A DNA stretch of 64,000 bases from Hyperoplus lanceolatus (lineage: Eukaryota; Chordata; Actinopteri; Uranoscopiformes; Ammodytidae), in NCBI GenBank assembly GCA_026929865.2, contig CM049397.1, positions 28,229,198-28,293,197 on the forward strand. Reading direction: 5' to 3'. The notes beneath the pieces are model-generated. The model saw nothing but the letters and a program-made list of their open reading frames with translations, did no database searches and was not told the origin of the DNA. The position numbers and the translations under genes were made by a program. Numbering within the stretch: the stretch's first letter is position 1; each line of letters opens with the position of its first letter. Shown in pieces: positions 24,468 to 37,101 of the stretch.

Positions 24468-26041
24468 TGTTTTTTGTACACATCAGCTATTGCAGCCAGA
24501 TGCTGAGCAAAGACGTGGACGAGTGTGTGACGGCTCTGCTGAAGGAGCTGGTCCGTTTCCAGGACCGTCTGTACCAGAAGGATCCCATGAAGGCCCGCAT
24601 GAAGAGACGCATCGTGATGGGGCTCAGAGAGGTCCTCAAACACCTCAAACTCAGGAAGGTCAAGTGTGTCGTCATCTCACCCAACTGTGAACGCATCCAG
24701 TCCAAAGGTACGGGGTGACGCTGAGAGCCTCACTGTGTATGATGATGATGATGATGATGATGATGATAGGATCTTATTGTATGGATTGTAATCATTATCC
24801 ACATCGTATGAACCCAGTCATGTCCTTGTTCTGTGGATAAGGTTTCATTCACACCAAATCAGGCGGTGAACAACAGGTTTTCTCATTATCTTGAATGAGA
24901 CCCATCTGTTTTCTCCCAACAAAAAAAACAACAACACAGCTGGTAGTGGCGAGAAAGTAGAAGACTGCTCAACTTTTGGAGAACAAAAAAAAACTTTGGG
25001 AAAAAATAAACCCTATGTTGTGCTGCAGCAACCAACACTGCCTAACAGTTAACAGGATTCAGACATGTACCAGAGTGCCTGAAAATGTCTCTCTTTGCAG
25101 GCGGCCTGGACGAGGCTCTTTACACCATCATCGACACCTGTCGTGAACAGGGCGTGCCGTTCGTGTTTGGCCTCTCCAGGAAAGCTTTGGGCCGCTGCGT
25201 CAACAAGGCCGTGCCTGTCAGCCTGGTGGGCATCTTCAACTACGATGGTGCTCAGGTACGCTGTTTGTTCAGACACAGTCATTGTTGAAAGTATATTTGA
25301 TGTTATCACTATACGCATATAAAACAAAAGCCTTTCTTCCCCACAGGACCTCTATCACAAGATGATCGAGTTGTCCTCTGAGGCCAGGAGAGCCTATGAG
25401 GAGATGGTGTTGAGCCTGGAGCAGAGCGGCCCGCTGGAGGAGGAGCAGACGGTGAACACAGAGGAAGAGCTGCAGACCAGCAGCCTGAATGAGGAGGCTG
25501 AGCCCAGTCCAGACACCACACAGCCAGAGGAACCAGAATACAGTAAGTTACAGTTCTGACCCAATGTTTTTTCTGAAACCTGCACTTATTATGCGAGGTA
25601 TCAACAATTTTAAAGTGTAATTTCTTGACCAATTAAATCCACTGTAGGTGTATACGGGGATACAATAACAGACTAACCAACTATTTAAAGTTAAATAAAA
25701 ATCTAATAATTCCGCGGCTCACCGGTAAAGCGCATACCATTAAGGCAATATTCCTTGTCGCAGAGGACCCACGTTCGACTCTAGTCCGGGCCGTTCATTG
25801 CATGTCTTTCCCCCTATCTCTCTTTGATTTAATCTGTGTCCTTACAACTACCCAATGAAGGTGAACACACACAAAAAAATATTTTAACTCCCTTTGTGTA
25901 TTTCTTCTTCTAGTAAAAATCTGGAAGAAAATGTTGGAGAAGGATTGCAACCACACCTTTCTGAACTTTGAGGAGCAGCTAAGCTCCATGCACCTGAACA
26001 GTGAATGTACTGAAAACGCTGATGAAGACGAGAAGAGTTGA
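19440..26041 (+). CDS. secisbp2: SECIS-binding protein 2
   Basis: Eighteen exons: 19440-19448, 19920-20068, 20338-20509, 20602-20677, 20804-21015, 21113-21197, 21303-21397, 21915-22061, 22165-22254, 22342-22440, 22546-22678, 22868-23034, 23142-23280, 24178-24364, 24487-24707, 25101-25255, 25347-25542 and 25914-26041. They sum to 2460 nt (819 aa); human has about 854. The protein binds the SECIS stem-loop in selenoprotein mRNAs and recruits the Sec elongation factor so that UGA is read as selenocysteine. Visible: MTDFPEL in the N-terminal region, a Lys-rich block KKKRRKKKKKSKG, the SECIS-interaction segment (VPVQLDIGNLLAALEKKQ, NPLDSTSPLVKKGKQREVPK), and the L7Ae-type RNA-binding domain from RDYCSQMLSK to YDGAQ. 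The C-terminal IKIWKKMLE matches SECISBP2 and not the longer SECISBP2L. Start: ATG 19440 gives MDK joined to ESKM; the internal ATG at 19929 is an alternative. Confidence 0.93.
23345..24145 (-). mobile_element. 5'-truncated LINE fragment (CR1/L2-like RT C-terminus) in a secisbp2 intron
   Basis: Reverse-strand translation gives RT C-terminal blocks: HFSQWCTHNFLHLNVAKTKE, then after a frameshift VETVDSFKYLGLTLDNKLTF, QRLYAIRKLKGL, and CHFTIMPSGRRYRSLLCRRA ending in LVPAAIAALN. The 3' end is at the left (agactttattgtccccttgg on the plus strand). It lacks the polymerase core and is dead. It explains the large intron between exons 23280 and 24178. Confidence 0.8.
24427..24461. repeat. (TG)n microsatellite
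   Basis: About 17 TG units in the secisbp2 intron, ending 25 nt before the acceptor of exon 24487. The run replaces much of the usual space for the branch point and pyrimidine tract. Confidence 0.95.
24739..24767. repeat. (GAT)n microsatellite
   Basis: About nine GAT units just inside the secisbp2 intron that starts at 24708. Confidence 0.95.
25711..25885 (+). mobile_element. tRNA-derived SINE, divergent (secisbp2 last intron)
   Basis: Head ggctcaccggtaaagcgc (A-box like) and cgttcgactct (B-box like), followed by gttcattgcatgtctttccc and ctatctctctttgattt, a diverged version of the body in the 14723 and 16004 copies. It ends in an A-rich run before the acceptor at 25913. No clear target duplication. 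Confidence 0.7.
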
Positions 26042-28839
26042 CAGTGGCAAAGCCTTCAGTGCCTACAGAAGAAACAATGAACCCACTGGTGCTGATCACC
26101 AGCTTAGAAAGAAACTATGATGGATTTAACCCCGCAGGAAGAGAGTAATGCAAGGAGCCCTGCTGCGGTGTTTCCCAACCTGGGGTTTTTGTCAGGAAAT
26201 TAATCATGTTGCCAATTTTTGCAATGAATTAGGAATTCCTTTATCTTCTTTTTTTGTTGTGAGTTCAAGATAATTGGCCAAGGATTAATTTAAGAGAGTG
26301 TGTGTGTGTGTGTGTTTCTGACTTAAGTCACTTTCAGGTACACGCACTTCAGACTTAAGACCAGTTGATTGGGGACGGTTTGTGCGATTGGTGACAAAGA
26401 TTGTTTCCCTAATTGGTGGAACTCTATATTTTTGGGTCAGTGGTTAAGGTAGGTGAGTGTTAGGTTTAGGTAAGCAATTGTCCATTTTAAGACCCCAAAA
26501 TTGATCTAAGACATCATGTGTGTCTTTGAATTTGAGTCGTAGGAGTGGAAGAGGTTAACCACTGACTTACTTGGACCAAAGCAGTCACTTCAAAAGATCC
26601 CGCAATATGAAGCAACAAACATGTTTCCTGTGAACATCATGTGAACGTGTTTGTGGCAGTTTACCCACTGAATGTGTGCAGAATTTCAACCAGTTATAGA
26701 GTTCGAGGACATTTTCAGTGATGTTTAGACACTGTTTTGGAGCCCTGGGGCCATTCTGGTGCTTCTTTTTTTTGTTCGTTATCAATTAGGTTTAGTTTAA
26801 AAAAAAAAGTGTTTGGTGAGTAGAAAATAAGTTGATAAAAATGCAGTGCTCAAAGGGCATACAATTTTGAATTCAACAAAATGTCATGATCCTTATTTTT
26901 TGGGTTAAATTTTTGGGTCTTAATCCTCTTGCCCACCATGACACTTCAGTTTAGACTTCAAAGTGCACTATGCTGCTTATTTTACGTAAGAAATTAGCTT
27001 CGGAACATTTTTTTATATCAAATTACTACACATTGTAGTACAACCTATGATGAGGAATAAATTGTGGTATTTGATTTTTCTTAATTCAGGAAAAAAAACT
27101 GCAGAATAATGTCAAGGAATGTTACCTGCTGTTAATGTGACTCGTTTAAAAAGAGTTAATGAGTTTACAGTTGGACTACATGGCGAGGAAATTATTATTT
27201 AAAATAGGAAAAATGCAGGAATCTAAAATGCAGTGTGACAGTTGGACATGGAAAGAAGCAACAATAATGACATCTAAAATAAATGAGATATAAAGACAAA
27301 AAGAAAATTATGTTGAAGTAGATATTGCTAATATAAAAAAAAATCTGCAATATAAACATTATGGAAAAAGTCTGATTATAATGTGAATTTATTGTAATTT
27401 GAGGTTTTAATGGGGTTGGTTTGCTCTAAAGTGGACATACAGCAAGCTGATGACTTTGTACAATTCTACATGGAGGTGGGAAGTGGGTTGTTAGGAAGCT
27501 AAACTAAAATAGGCAGCGTAATGGATGACATTTTCACTTTAAAACAGGAACAGCACAGGTGCGACTAACTGCATATATAATGTATTTATGTCTGTTCCAG
27601 GTGCGGGATAGTGGGACACTTAAAACGAAAAGGAGCCATCTTTACTGTTACTAGTAACACATGTATTTCCTGCTCAGTCAAAATATCTGCGGAAAAAAAG
27701 GACCTTGATATGGTTTACAGGAAAATTTAATTTTGCAGCTTGCTCTTGTGGAAGTGGAAATACCACTCTCGAATCTGTGTGTTAAAGTGAGCGTGTCTAT
27801 GTTCCCACCGCCCGTTGGTCCCACATTTTTAAGTAATCAAACTATATAATAGAGAATCGTATGTCTGTTTGTTTGATTGGGTGTGTTTTATTCCTTGTCT
27901 AACCTCTCTGTTCCCTAACCACCCAGCTGTGATGTCTGAACCTAATCGCCAATTTTAGGAACATAGGGCTGTGGGACCATAGGGATGACCCCATGTTAAA
28001 TATAGGGCTTTAGCCAACAGCTGCTTAGCTAAACATTGAGACTGTCCAGAGGTAACAATCATTATACCTGCACCTCTAAAGCTTAACGACTGTTAACAGT
28101 TCAATAATGAAGCACATAACTCCCCGTAACAATTTTTTTTTACACTAAACATCTTGCCAGGTGATTCTCCCCCTTTCCAGTCTTTGTGCTAAGCTTGTTA
28201 GCCACTGGTTGTAACCTTACATTTACAATATCATACGATGTTATATTTTAATTTTTCAGGTGGTTCAGTCAATTCTGTGGTAGTGAGACCAAACTGTGAA
28301 ATAAAAATTAGCAATTAAGAACTGCATGGTGAAAAGCCTAATGTTGAAGAGATATATTTTTGATTAAGCTCTTTTATAAATCCTTGAATATAAAATCTAA
28401 TAATGAGAATAGACACATTTCCCAGGAGAAGGGAGATAATAACATACTTTTTTTATAAATAGTAAGATGTTTCAGTTGCAGCATGTTGAATGGGAAATTA
28501 AAATCAGTGTAGTTTGGAGCTTATTCACTTCTTAGAGGTAAATATCAATTTAAAATGTAATTTGCATACATAGGAGAAAATAGTGTTTACTTTCAGTGAG
28601 TGACGCGTAGTGGACTCAGTATGCTTCCCTAAGGAATCCCAGCATCACAGAAGAAGGGGGAGTGAAAGTAAAAGTCCTTACCTCCTTGGATCTTTACGTA
28701 AAGAAAAAAGTATTTTTAATTTGTTACATTTGTCAATAGAATCTGAATAAAATAATCTTTGAACATGTTTGTTATGTCTGAACAATATCTCCAGTCTCTT
28801 ACCAATAAGTCACTGGGGACGTGTATGATTTGTGAGCAT
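26042..28839. other. secisbp2 3' UTR and convergent intergenic region
   Basis: A 2.8-kb gap between two convergent genes. For secisbp2, AATAAA at 27056-27061 is a candidate polyadenylation signal. For prlrb (reverse), tttatt at 27887-27892 is possible but about 950 nt from its stop. A short (TG)n run lies at 26300-26313. The rest is AT-rich unique-looking sequence with no ORF or repeat I can support. Confidence 0.5.
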
Positions 28840-31800
28840 TTACATTAGAAGTGGTGCAGGAATAGTTTCTACATATCCGCCATCGATGAGTTCTGTGCAC
28901 AATCCAACTTTATAGGGATGTCCTGGCTTCTGAAGGGCACAGTCTGTGTAGTGATTACCCTTTTCTCTACTACAGGAAGTGTCAACTAACTCATTGTGTT
29001 TCTGCACAAAGACCATATTGTCCCCGTGCACCTTGTTAACCCTGCTGTAGTCCTCAGATACTTTCTCCTCTTGGTTCTGAACCTCCATGGATTCAGAGGT
29101 GTTAAGCGCTTCCTTTTCTTTCTCCAGGATAAGAATATTGTCACCGTTCACCACTTTCACTCGGCTGTAGTCAACCTCCTGTTTGTTTTCCTCATGTCTC
29201 TGAATATCCACATAGCCGCTGTTTGTGAACAGTTTGACAATGTTCTCTTGATTTAGACTCTGTTCAGTTGCTCCTGTGTTAATACAGTTTGTACGTTGCT
29301 GTTTCTGAGTAGGCTCAATATTAGATAGACCCTCCCCTGAGAGAGACGTATTGGTCAATACAAAGTTATCTATATCATTCTTTCTTTCCTCAGCCTTTTC
29401 CCACTCATTGTGGCCGGTGTTTGACTCCTTACATTGAATTTCTTTGTCAAAGAGGAAGCCAGCGGGAACAATAAAGCTTTTCTTCTTTTTCTGAGAATTT
29501 GATGGATTGACGTGTAGCCCATCATCATTGTCAGTCACGATTAAGAAGTCCTCCATCTGGTCCTTGCAGGCCACCGTTAGAGGAAAGCCCTGGTTGGTGA
29601 TCAGGGCATTGATGTCTTCAGATCTCCTGCTCTGAAAGAGCTACATAGGGTTAATTCAGTGAATTGGGACCTCACCATTGGTATCAAGTCCAAAGCATAT
29701 GTTGGAAATACTATACAGATGTAGTTTCACCTTCAGAAGCTTATAATCAACTCCTATTATCTTTGGACCAGGAACAGGGGGCAGAACACACTGCCTCACA
29801 CTGAGGAAGAAAATAAGTCAAATGAGTCTAATTATAATTATCATATTGAAAGAAAAAAGATATATAGAGAGATAAATACTTTTTCCTCTTCTTGATAAGG
29901 ATGCACATTGCTGCTATAAATGGGAATGCAGGGAGGGTGGATACCATTATCCAAAGAAGTCTCCCACTCTGAAGATCTGAATAAACAAATAAAATCAACC
30001 ATTTTTCAATGGTTAGTGGAACTTGTAACAGCTGCCACCTTGCTGTATAGCCAAAGAACAAGCAAAGAACATCTGAGACTTACAGTCAGGGATTCTCACA
30101 TAGGTAGCGTTGCTCCACTCGCTCCAGGAGCTGTGGTCCAGCCTACAGTGAACCTGAACCGTGTACTGCACCCCCGGACTGACGCTGTACAGGTTGAAAT
30201 GGGTTTCAGTACCTGACATGTAATCCTAGCCAAGACAAAAAAGAATAATTTCACCGGCTTAAGTTGTAGAAGCGAAGCCTCGCATCCATTGTTTTGTCCA
30301 AACAACCGTCCAAAAAGAAAAGATATTCAGTTAACAATCACTGGGGACTAAATCCTCAAGTTTACAGCTTTATATTTGACAGTGAATAAACAACTTTGTT
30401 CACAGATCCTTGCTGTTTTACTTTTTTTTTGCAACCAACAACATTGAAAACCAAGCTATAATTGTTTGTTTTTTTGGGGGAATTCAATTCAGCTTTTAAC
30501 TTTTAAAACTCACCTGCCAGTTGTCGCTGTTTCCTTGTTTGACTCTTAGTTCATATTTAATGGTGACCCAGCCAGACTTGGTGTCCGTGTTATGGGGACG
30601 CTCCCATCTGATATGGAGGTATAGACTGTGTTCTCTCTCCTCCACCAGCAGTGATGTTACATTTTCAGGAGCATTTGGCTTCACTGTCGAGCAAAGACAG
30701 AACGAGACTCAGAGGCCAAAGCAGTGTACCAAACAAAGGACCAGAATTGTCATACATAGAGTTACACTGCATGGCTAAAACTGTCAGTTATACTGTATGT
30801 TTTAAACATTAAGTATGTTAAGATCCCTGGGACAAAACCTAACATTCTTACCCACCTGACAGGACTCCAAATGTTTTGTAAGTTCAGTACATGAGGATAC
30901 ACGACTTCCCACACAACTGAAGAAATTTGATCCGAGACTGTACACTGAGTTTTACACTGGGCATAAACCAGTTCTGGCTCATTCTGTTCAGGTTTCCATT
31001 TGAGTTTAGTATCTGTCATTCAGTACTTTTCCATTTCTTCTTACTAAGCTCCAGGAGGCTGCACAGCCAATACAACTGTGCTAATCATTAGCTTCATCAA
31101 TACAGATCATTATCTGCTGTGATAACGCCATTAGTTCTAGATCTAGACATCAAAAGTTCTAAATGTTCCACTCCCAGTGCCACACAGAAAGATGAGCTAA
31201 GCCAATTAAGATATGCATGACAATAATTAAGAATCATTAAAGGTATTTTTATTAAAATTTTAAAACCTTAATATTATAAAATAATGTTGTGGCAAATGTC
31301 CTCAGTGTCAGTCGGAAATGCTAATTCTAATGCCACTGTGCTTCAGAGTTGTGTATTAAACAACAATGCATGAAGGTCACTTCTTTTTATAGTCAATGTA
31401 CAGTAAATAATACAGTGCTGAGCCAAACCCACATAATGAAACATTTTCTACCTCTCGCCTGGTTCATTTCTACAAATTACCTATTTGCATCAAGTCCATC
31501 TTAAGGGTGTCTGAAGATGCATTCCCGAGGGCGTTGGAGGCCAGCACTGTCAGGTGGTAGTCCACCCAGATAGAGGTGTGGTTCTTGTTAAAGAAACAGG
31601 AGTTCCTCCCCGCTGACCTGTAGTCCGGACACTCCAACATTCCCTCCAATCTGTACGTAGACAAAACAAGACCTTTACCTTAACAGGATATAAGGGTAAA
31701 CGGCTCAGGGCATTTGTGTTTGTGAGTGGTAGCCTAACACTCACTAAAAAGCATTACGCAAAGTACAGGTCAAGCTGAGGGAATTTCATTCTGCACTTAC

Positions 31801-34800
31801 TTGGGCATAAACTAAAGTATTAGACAAATCAATGGCCAGGTCAGGGGGATCACCAATGTCATTTGGATTTATCTTCCAGGTACCTTGGTTGTCAAAAACT
31901 AAATGTAATTGCAATCTAGGCAGCAGTTATTGAGATATTTTGTTCTGGACAAAAGTTGTGGACCAACAGTTTGACTCTGCCCCCCCTTAAAAAGTCTTAA
32001 CCAACCAATCAGTATTAGTGGGGCTAGTGTTGGCATTTTGCCCTCCGGTCAGAGTGATTCAGGGTCACACAGGTGAAACGCTATGCAGGTTTCCTTCTAC
32101 AGCAACAAAGGTTTGTACTTGGCTGACTGAACACCAGGGTGAAAACAACAGAGTTTTCCACTCACCTGTCTGTAACACTGCACTGATGACATCAACTGCT
32201 TCTTCTTTTAGCTTTTTTTTCTGATCAAATTGTGAACAATTAAAATACCAATTAACAAGATAAAGTGTGATTTGTTTTTTTAAGACGTAAATATACTGAA
32301 TAATACACTATACATGGGAAAGCAAAGTATTTTAAATAAATTGATGTGCATAGAAAAAAAGAAGACAAGAAATTAAAATTTGAGTAAAGACAGGTTGGGA
32401 GAATTATTATTGGATACCAACGCTAATTCAATGAAAACAACAATATATAATACAATAATTACTACAATACACCATAGGGGAGAGTGGCCTAAGTTGTGCA
32501 TTTTGGAAGTTGTGCCACCCCTTGTTTCTAGAAAACCGTGGAAGAAATTGGAAATGCGACCACATATTTAAGAAGAGCCATCCATTTGACTCATCCTGTA
32601 AAGAAGGGAGACACAAGGAATAAGATATAAGCACATTTAAGCTCAAAAAACTGTGTTTTGCCTTTCAAAGTAAAATTCCCATGATCAAGGTTTTTTGATT
32701 ATTGTGTCTGAACAATTATAGACAAGTTTGAAAACATTTGACACATGTTTTAGTGCTTTGGTATGCTACATTTTGAGTCTATACAGTTAGCACGATGTCA
32801 GCCCTAAATTGCTGCATCATGCTTATTATCCAAATTTCTGGGATTGGGGTGATTTGTGCCAAAGGGCCTGGGTGAGTTATAAGTAAGTAAGTAAGTAAGT
32901 AAAATGTATTTATAAAAGCACATTTATGACAGTTTGCACTGTCCAAAGTGATGTACATAGTGCATTCAGTAGGTAAACAATGATGGTAAAATAACAATAA
33001 CCAAAATAAAAGACGTAAAGCCCATACACCACATAAACAGAGATAGTAGTGCAGAGGTAAAATAGTTAATGGGGAGGAAACACCAGGGTGTACATATGGG
33101 TTTTGAGCCTTGATTTAAAGGCAGAAATGTAGGGAAATCACATTTGTCAGGTGGCAGTTGGTTCCACAAGCACGGAGCAACTAGTGCAAAGTACATTTCT
33201 GAGAGTTGTGCCAGTGGCATGGCTGTATACGCTGGTCACCAAAAGAAAGTGATTGTCTACAGTAGCTCAGAAGAGAGTGACATCTCAATTCCACTTAACG
33301 ACACCACTGATGAGAGTTCAGATGGCCAGAAAGATGATGATGGTGATTTTGTCATTGTGAGCTTTGCAGGTAAAACCATTAGATCTGCTAGGCCTTGTTT
33401 AAGAAAATTGTCCTTCAATCTTTGTCAACTATTTATTTTATTTACTTTAAATACACCTTAAATAAGTGATTGTCTAATGGATTTGTCTTGCATTACAGTT
33501 TATGAGATATATATCAATGGCACAATTCACCCCATGGTATTCTCTCCAACCGCACAAATTACACCACACCGGGGCAAGTTGTGCATCAAGACAACTTTTT
33601 TTCCGAAAGCTATATTTCTTCAACAGTTTATTCCAGATCCAAAGTTTTTATTGCCAGGGATGCACAACACCCTGAAATATATGTACATATTTGAGTTGGA
33701 GACTTTACTGTCAAGGCCTTACTTTAAAGTCACTTTGAGTGAAAAGTTGCACAACTTAGGCCACTCTCCACTACGTACAATAAAAAATACAGTAAACTGT
33801 GATTGAAAAACTGGTTTCACTTCCAGAGCTTTGATGTATGTTATGCCCCTCTCTATTCTCCATCACCTCTCCTGTACCTGTACGGTCTGTGACATGTTGA
33901 ATACATGCAAAGAAAATGTAAAAACTAAAGACATTGGACTGACCCCTCTCTAGTGTAGTGTAGGTGGTGTATGGTGGGCAGCCCTCCACCTGAGCCCGGC
34001 TCCCACCAGCAGGTAAACGTCTCCTTCTCTGGAGACCGACAGCCGAGCAGGACTGGTTTCCCCGGTGGAGACATGCCTGGCAACCCGTGTGACAAACAAG
34101 CATCAGCTCCCAATTAAACACTAATACAATTATAAAGAGAATCTGTAGCATGGTAAGACTAGCCAAGTGTTTATCCATGCTCCATGAAGGTACATTCTGT
34201 TTGTTCTAACTACATTGAAGAATGACACTTCAAATGAACTTTTTATAATCAATTGTCGAGATGTCTTGGATAATCCACACGAGATGCTGTAAACAGATTT
34301 AATCTTATTCAAATTACTTAATTTTTATTGATCTTAAGAGCTAAAGCTTGTGTGAGAGACTGTATAGTTTCGTAAAGATGTTAGCTGTCTGTAAACTAGC
34401 TAGATAGGCGGGTATGACATACAATAAAGGTGTTTATAAGGGTGTGGCAGTTGTATAGTGCACGGAAACCATGCGGCAACCAAGGAGAATGTCTTGTGTA
34501 GAGAGAAATTAAGTTGGTCAATGCAACACATTTGCTTATATTTTAGTGCAGATCCAGAAATAGTAGTTTAGAATCTGAAACATTTTGTTACATTTCATAA
34601 GGCTACATAAACTGTGTTTTTATATGTGTGTTAAAACTATCTGGTTGATATCTGGTTAACATGATAGTAGAATTGTTCAAAGTGGTGTCAGACTTTTGGA
34701 GCCCACTGTTTATATTTTCTATTTTAAACTACCCTTTTAACATCCCAATGTTATAAACCAAAGATAATGTCAATTGTGCCTTTCAACTTACTGTTGCACT

Positions 34801-34855
34801 TCACCACTGCAGACAGCAACACGAGGAGTGCCAATAACCCAAAACCACTCCTCAT
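28840..34855 (-). CDS. prlrb: Prolactin receptor (teleost b type)
   Basis: Coding exons in order on the minus strand: 34855-34792, 34076-33944, 31650-31481, 30683-30514, 30225-30084, 29976-29880, 29800-29731 and 29631-28840. They sum to 1638 nt (545 aa). This is a single-pass class I cytokine receptor that signals through JAK2/STAT5. Signal peptide [21 protein letters not shown]1 shows both disulphide pairs ([20 protein letters not shown] and NSCFF). D2 ends with the WSEWS box, and the TM segment is about [21 protein letters not shown]. Box 1 is VLPPVPGPK, followed by [12 protein letters not shown]. The long tail, in one 792-nt exon, ends [13 protein letters not shown], a likely phosphotyrosine docking site. 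A DYSRV-type motif occurs twice. Box 1 and the D2 wording favour PRLR over GHR; the b assignment rests on recalled similarity to teleost PRLR2. The first exon extends to an acceptor at 34883. Confidence 0.88.
32477..33771. mobile_element. DNA transposon-like element with TA target duplication (prlrb intron)
   Basis: Terminal inverted repeats of about 24 bp with one mismatch: left TA|GGGGAGAGTGGCCTAAGTT, right AACTTAGGCCACTCTCCAC|TA. TA on both sides suggests the Tc1/mariner/pogo superfamily. AGTTGTGC-type motifs recur at the ends and inside (about 32490, 32507, 33204, 33574). An acidic ORF fragment near 33216-33400 ([19 protein letters not shown]) may be the remains of an encoded protein. A LINE fragment is nested at 32880-33215. 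Confidence 0.75.
32880..33215 (-). mobile_element. LINE 3' fragment nested in the TA element
   Basis: Reverse translation gives the usual LINE RT C-terminal wording ([20 protein letters not shown]). The 3' end is at the left, with a (GTAA)n tail at 32881-32900. Probably CR1/L2-like; only the last part of the RT is present. Confidence 0.65.
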
Positions 34856-34883
34856 CCTGGGTCAAACTGTCACACTGTGTGTC

Positions 34884-35439
34884 CTGAAAAGGGAAGTGAC
34901 ATCACCAACCTCTGGTTACTGAGGGGACAATAAACCCGTGGCTCAGTCGCGTGGCTTGTTTTGACCTAAAACAAGGAGATATGAAGGGAAAACAAGGAGC
35001 ACAACGATCAATGTTTGTACAAGTTGTAGACGACATATGCATCAACAGTCATCACATGCTCAGGAAACATAATATACCATAAACACTGAAGTTATATTTA
35101 TGATGTTATGGTTACAAGTTTCCAAAACAAAGGTGAGTAATACTACGGGAGCAACTGGGTTTCAAAACGTAACTGGATTTACCAAAATTAACCAGGCAAC
35201 CTTAGAAACGGATTAAGCTGTTTCCTTTTGGTATGACTGCACCACAAACAGTGAAGCTTTAGTTCATAGAGTTAAATACTAGTATTAATCGCATATTTAT
35301 TTTTTAACACATCTGGCTGACAGAAATGTCGCTTTATCAAGTAACCTTAATGGACTTCAGACTTTTTTTTTAATGTACTTCCTTATTTCTGGAGCCCATC
35401 TTCTTTCATATCCTTATTTAGATACAAACACACCATGCA

Positions 35440-35488
<49 letters not shown>

Positions 35489-37101
35489 CACAGACTTCTG
35501 CACACTCTTGAAACACTAAAACCCAGAGACACCAAGCTCATCTTATCTGCATTCAAAGTCAGGTCTGGTTTTCCTGCAGGATTCTGGAACCGTTTGACAT
35601 TTCCAGGAGGTGAATTCATTGGGCTCATTGTGAGCACACAGCAGATTTATGCTCCCTGGTTCAGGCTTTCTCTGCCTCCCTGACAATGGTGAAATGCTTT
35701 AAGTCAACTGAAAACTAGACTAAATGTCAAAAATAAAACCCCATGCTAGATATTCAGCTTTAGTTTCAGCCTAAGCAGTTTGTGTGGGACTGTTCTTTTT
35801 TATGGACTATTATATTATGTATTCATTTAATGTTATTTGCAGACTGCATGTATTTATTCTCATATAAATCTTAAAGCCATAGTACTGAAATCCTGTAGGT
35901 ACTAGCCTATTTCTGTGTTTTGGCATAGGCTACCATGTTAATATGCAATGTAGCTGAGTGCACTATGAATATAGGAGAATATGGGATGGAAATATCATCA
36001 TCACCATTGTTACCTTTCTAGTGACTCACTTCCCTTGTAATGTCCTTTATAATGTTGAAAGTTTCAGTTACTCTCAATAATACTACCAGCCAGGTAGTTC
36101 TCATTTTGAGTGTACATCCTGTAGGCTACACCTACCTGCCTTTTAGCCCACAACAAACAAAAACGTTATTACAAGGTGCTAAACCTAAATAGTTTGAAAC
36201 GCATTTATAACCAAAGTTGCACTGATAGTAAAGACAACACACGCACGCGACACAAATAAAGGTTAATAGGCTAGGCTAGCAGCTCACGGTGTTCACTCAC
36301 CTAATTGAGGACGGTTGACGAAGTGTTCTTTTTGTAAATAAACTTGCCCACAATAATCCTTCTTCAGTTACCTGTGGACGACCGGCGCGCTTTACGCCAA
36401 GTGGGCTTGTTTTAAAAGGTGTGTGCTCGAGGGGAGGGCTTTGTTGTCGTCACCACTTACCTTCACTAGCCAGAGAGCATCGGCGGAGCAAGATGTTTCA
36501 CCATGTATCACCGCTGCCTGATGATTTCGTCTTCCTATTACAGCTGATATCGACATCTGTTATTATTTGTCGGATAGAAAAGATAATTAACTAAGAAGGC
36601 TATAAATAAAATGAATAAATAAATAGGCTAAATAAAAAGTTTATTGAAAAACATTTATTTTAAATTAAGAAACTTTAAACAGACCTGTGAATTGAATTGG
36701 CATTATACTTTATTTCGTTGCCTATTAAAAATAAATCAACACGTTCATCTTTCTAAAGTGTGCATAAACAATCTTTGGCAGAGCCACGATCGGCCACGAC
36801 CCAAGAGTATATTATCTTATTTTTAGAGTCTATGGCCACAACAGTGCTCTCCTTCAAAACACATCTATAAAACTTTTACCTGACAGTGTCAATTTCTAAT
36901 CTTGATGTAGCCTATGAAGAATCTTTGGCAAAGGCAGTATGCAGCTGAGTGGGGGGAAATGAAGACAGAACGTAGGCGTGTCTGTCTCTCGTTTGCTATT
37001 TCTTCCAGGAAGTAGACTTTTTTTCTGATGTAAATTGTTGTCAAGTGTGCTAGAAACGCGTTGATGTTGATGGTAAACTTGGTTTCTTGCCTGCTGCTGC
37101 C
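34884..37101. promoter_or_regulatory. Divergent prlrb / malt1 upstream region
   Basis: It contains the upstream DNA of two divergent genes. An (AG)n run lies at 35439-35487. On the minus strand two good donors (aattag|gtgagt, exon boundary 36301; ccacag|gtaact, boundary 36372) could end alternative 5' non-coding exons of prlrb, with a TATA-like tttaaaac near 36415. Malt1 exon 1 begins somewhere upstream of its ATG at 37102. No coding sequence is supported between 34900 and 36300. Confidence 0.4.
35439..35487. repeat. (AG)n microsatellite
   Basis: A nearly pure AG run with a single AT interruption, between prlrb and malt1. Confidence 0.95.

Noticed and set aside
24739-24767. (GAT)n as the tail of another RTE element
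   Set aside because: No LINE sequence lies upstream; it follows secisbp2 exon sequence directly, so a simple microsatellite is enough.
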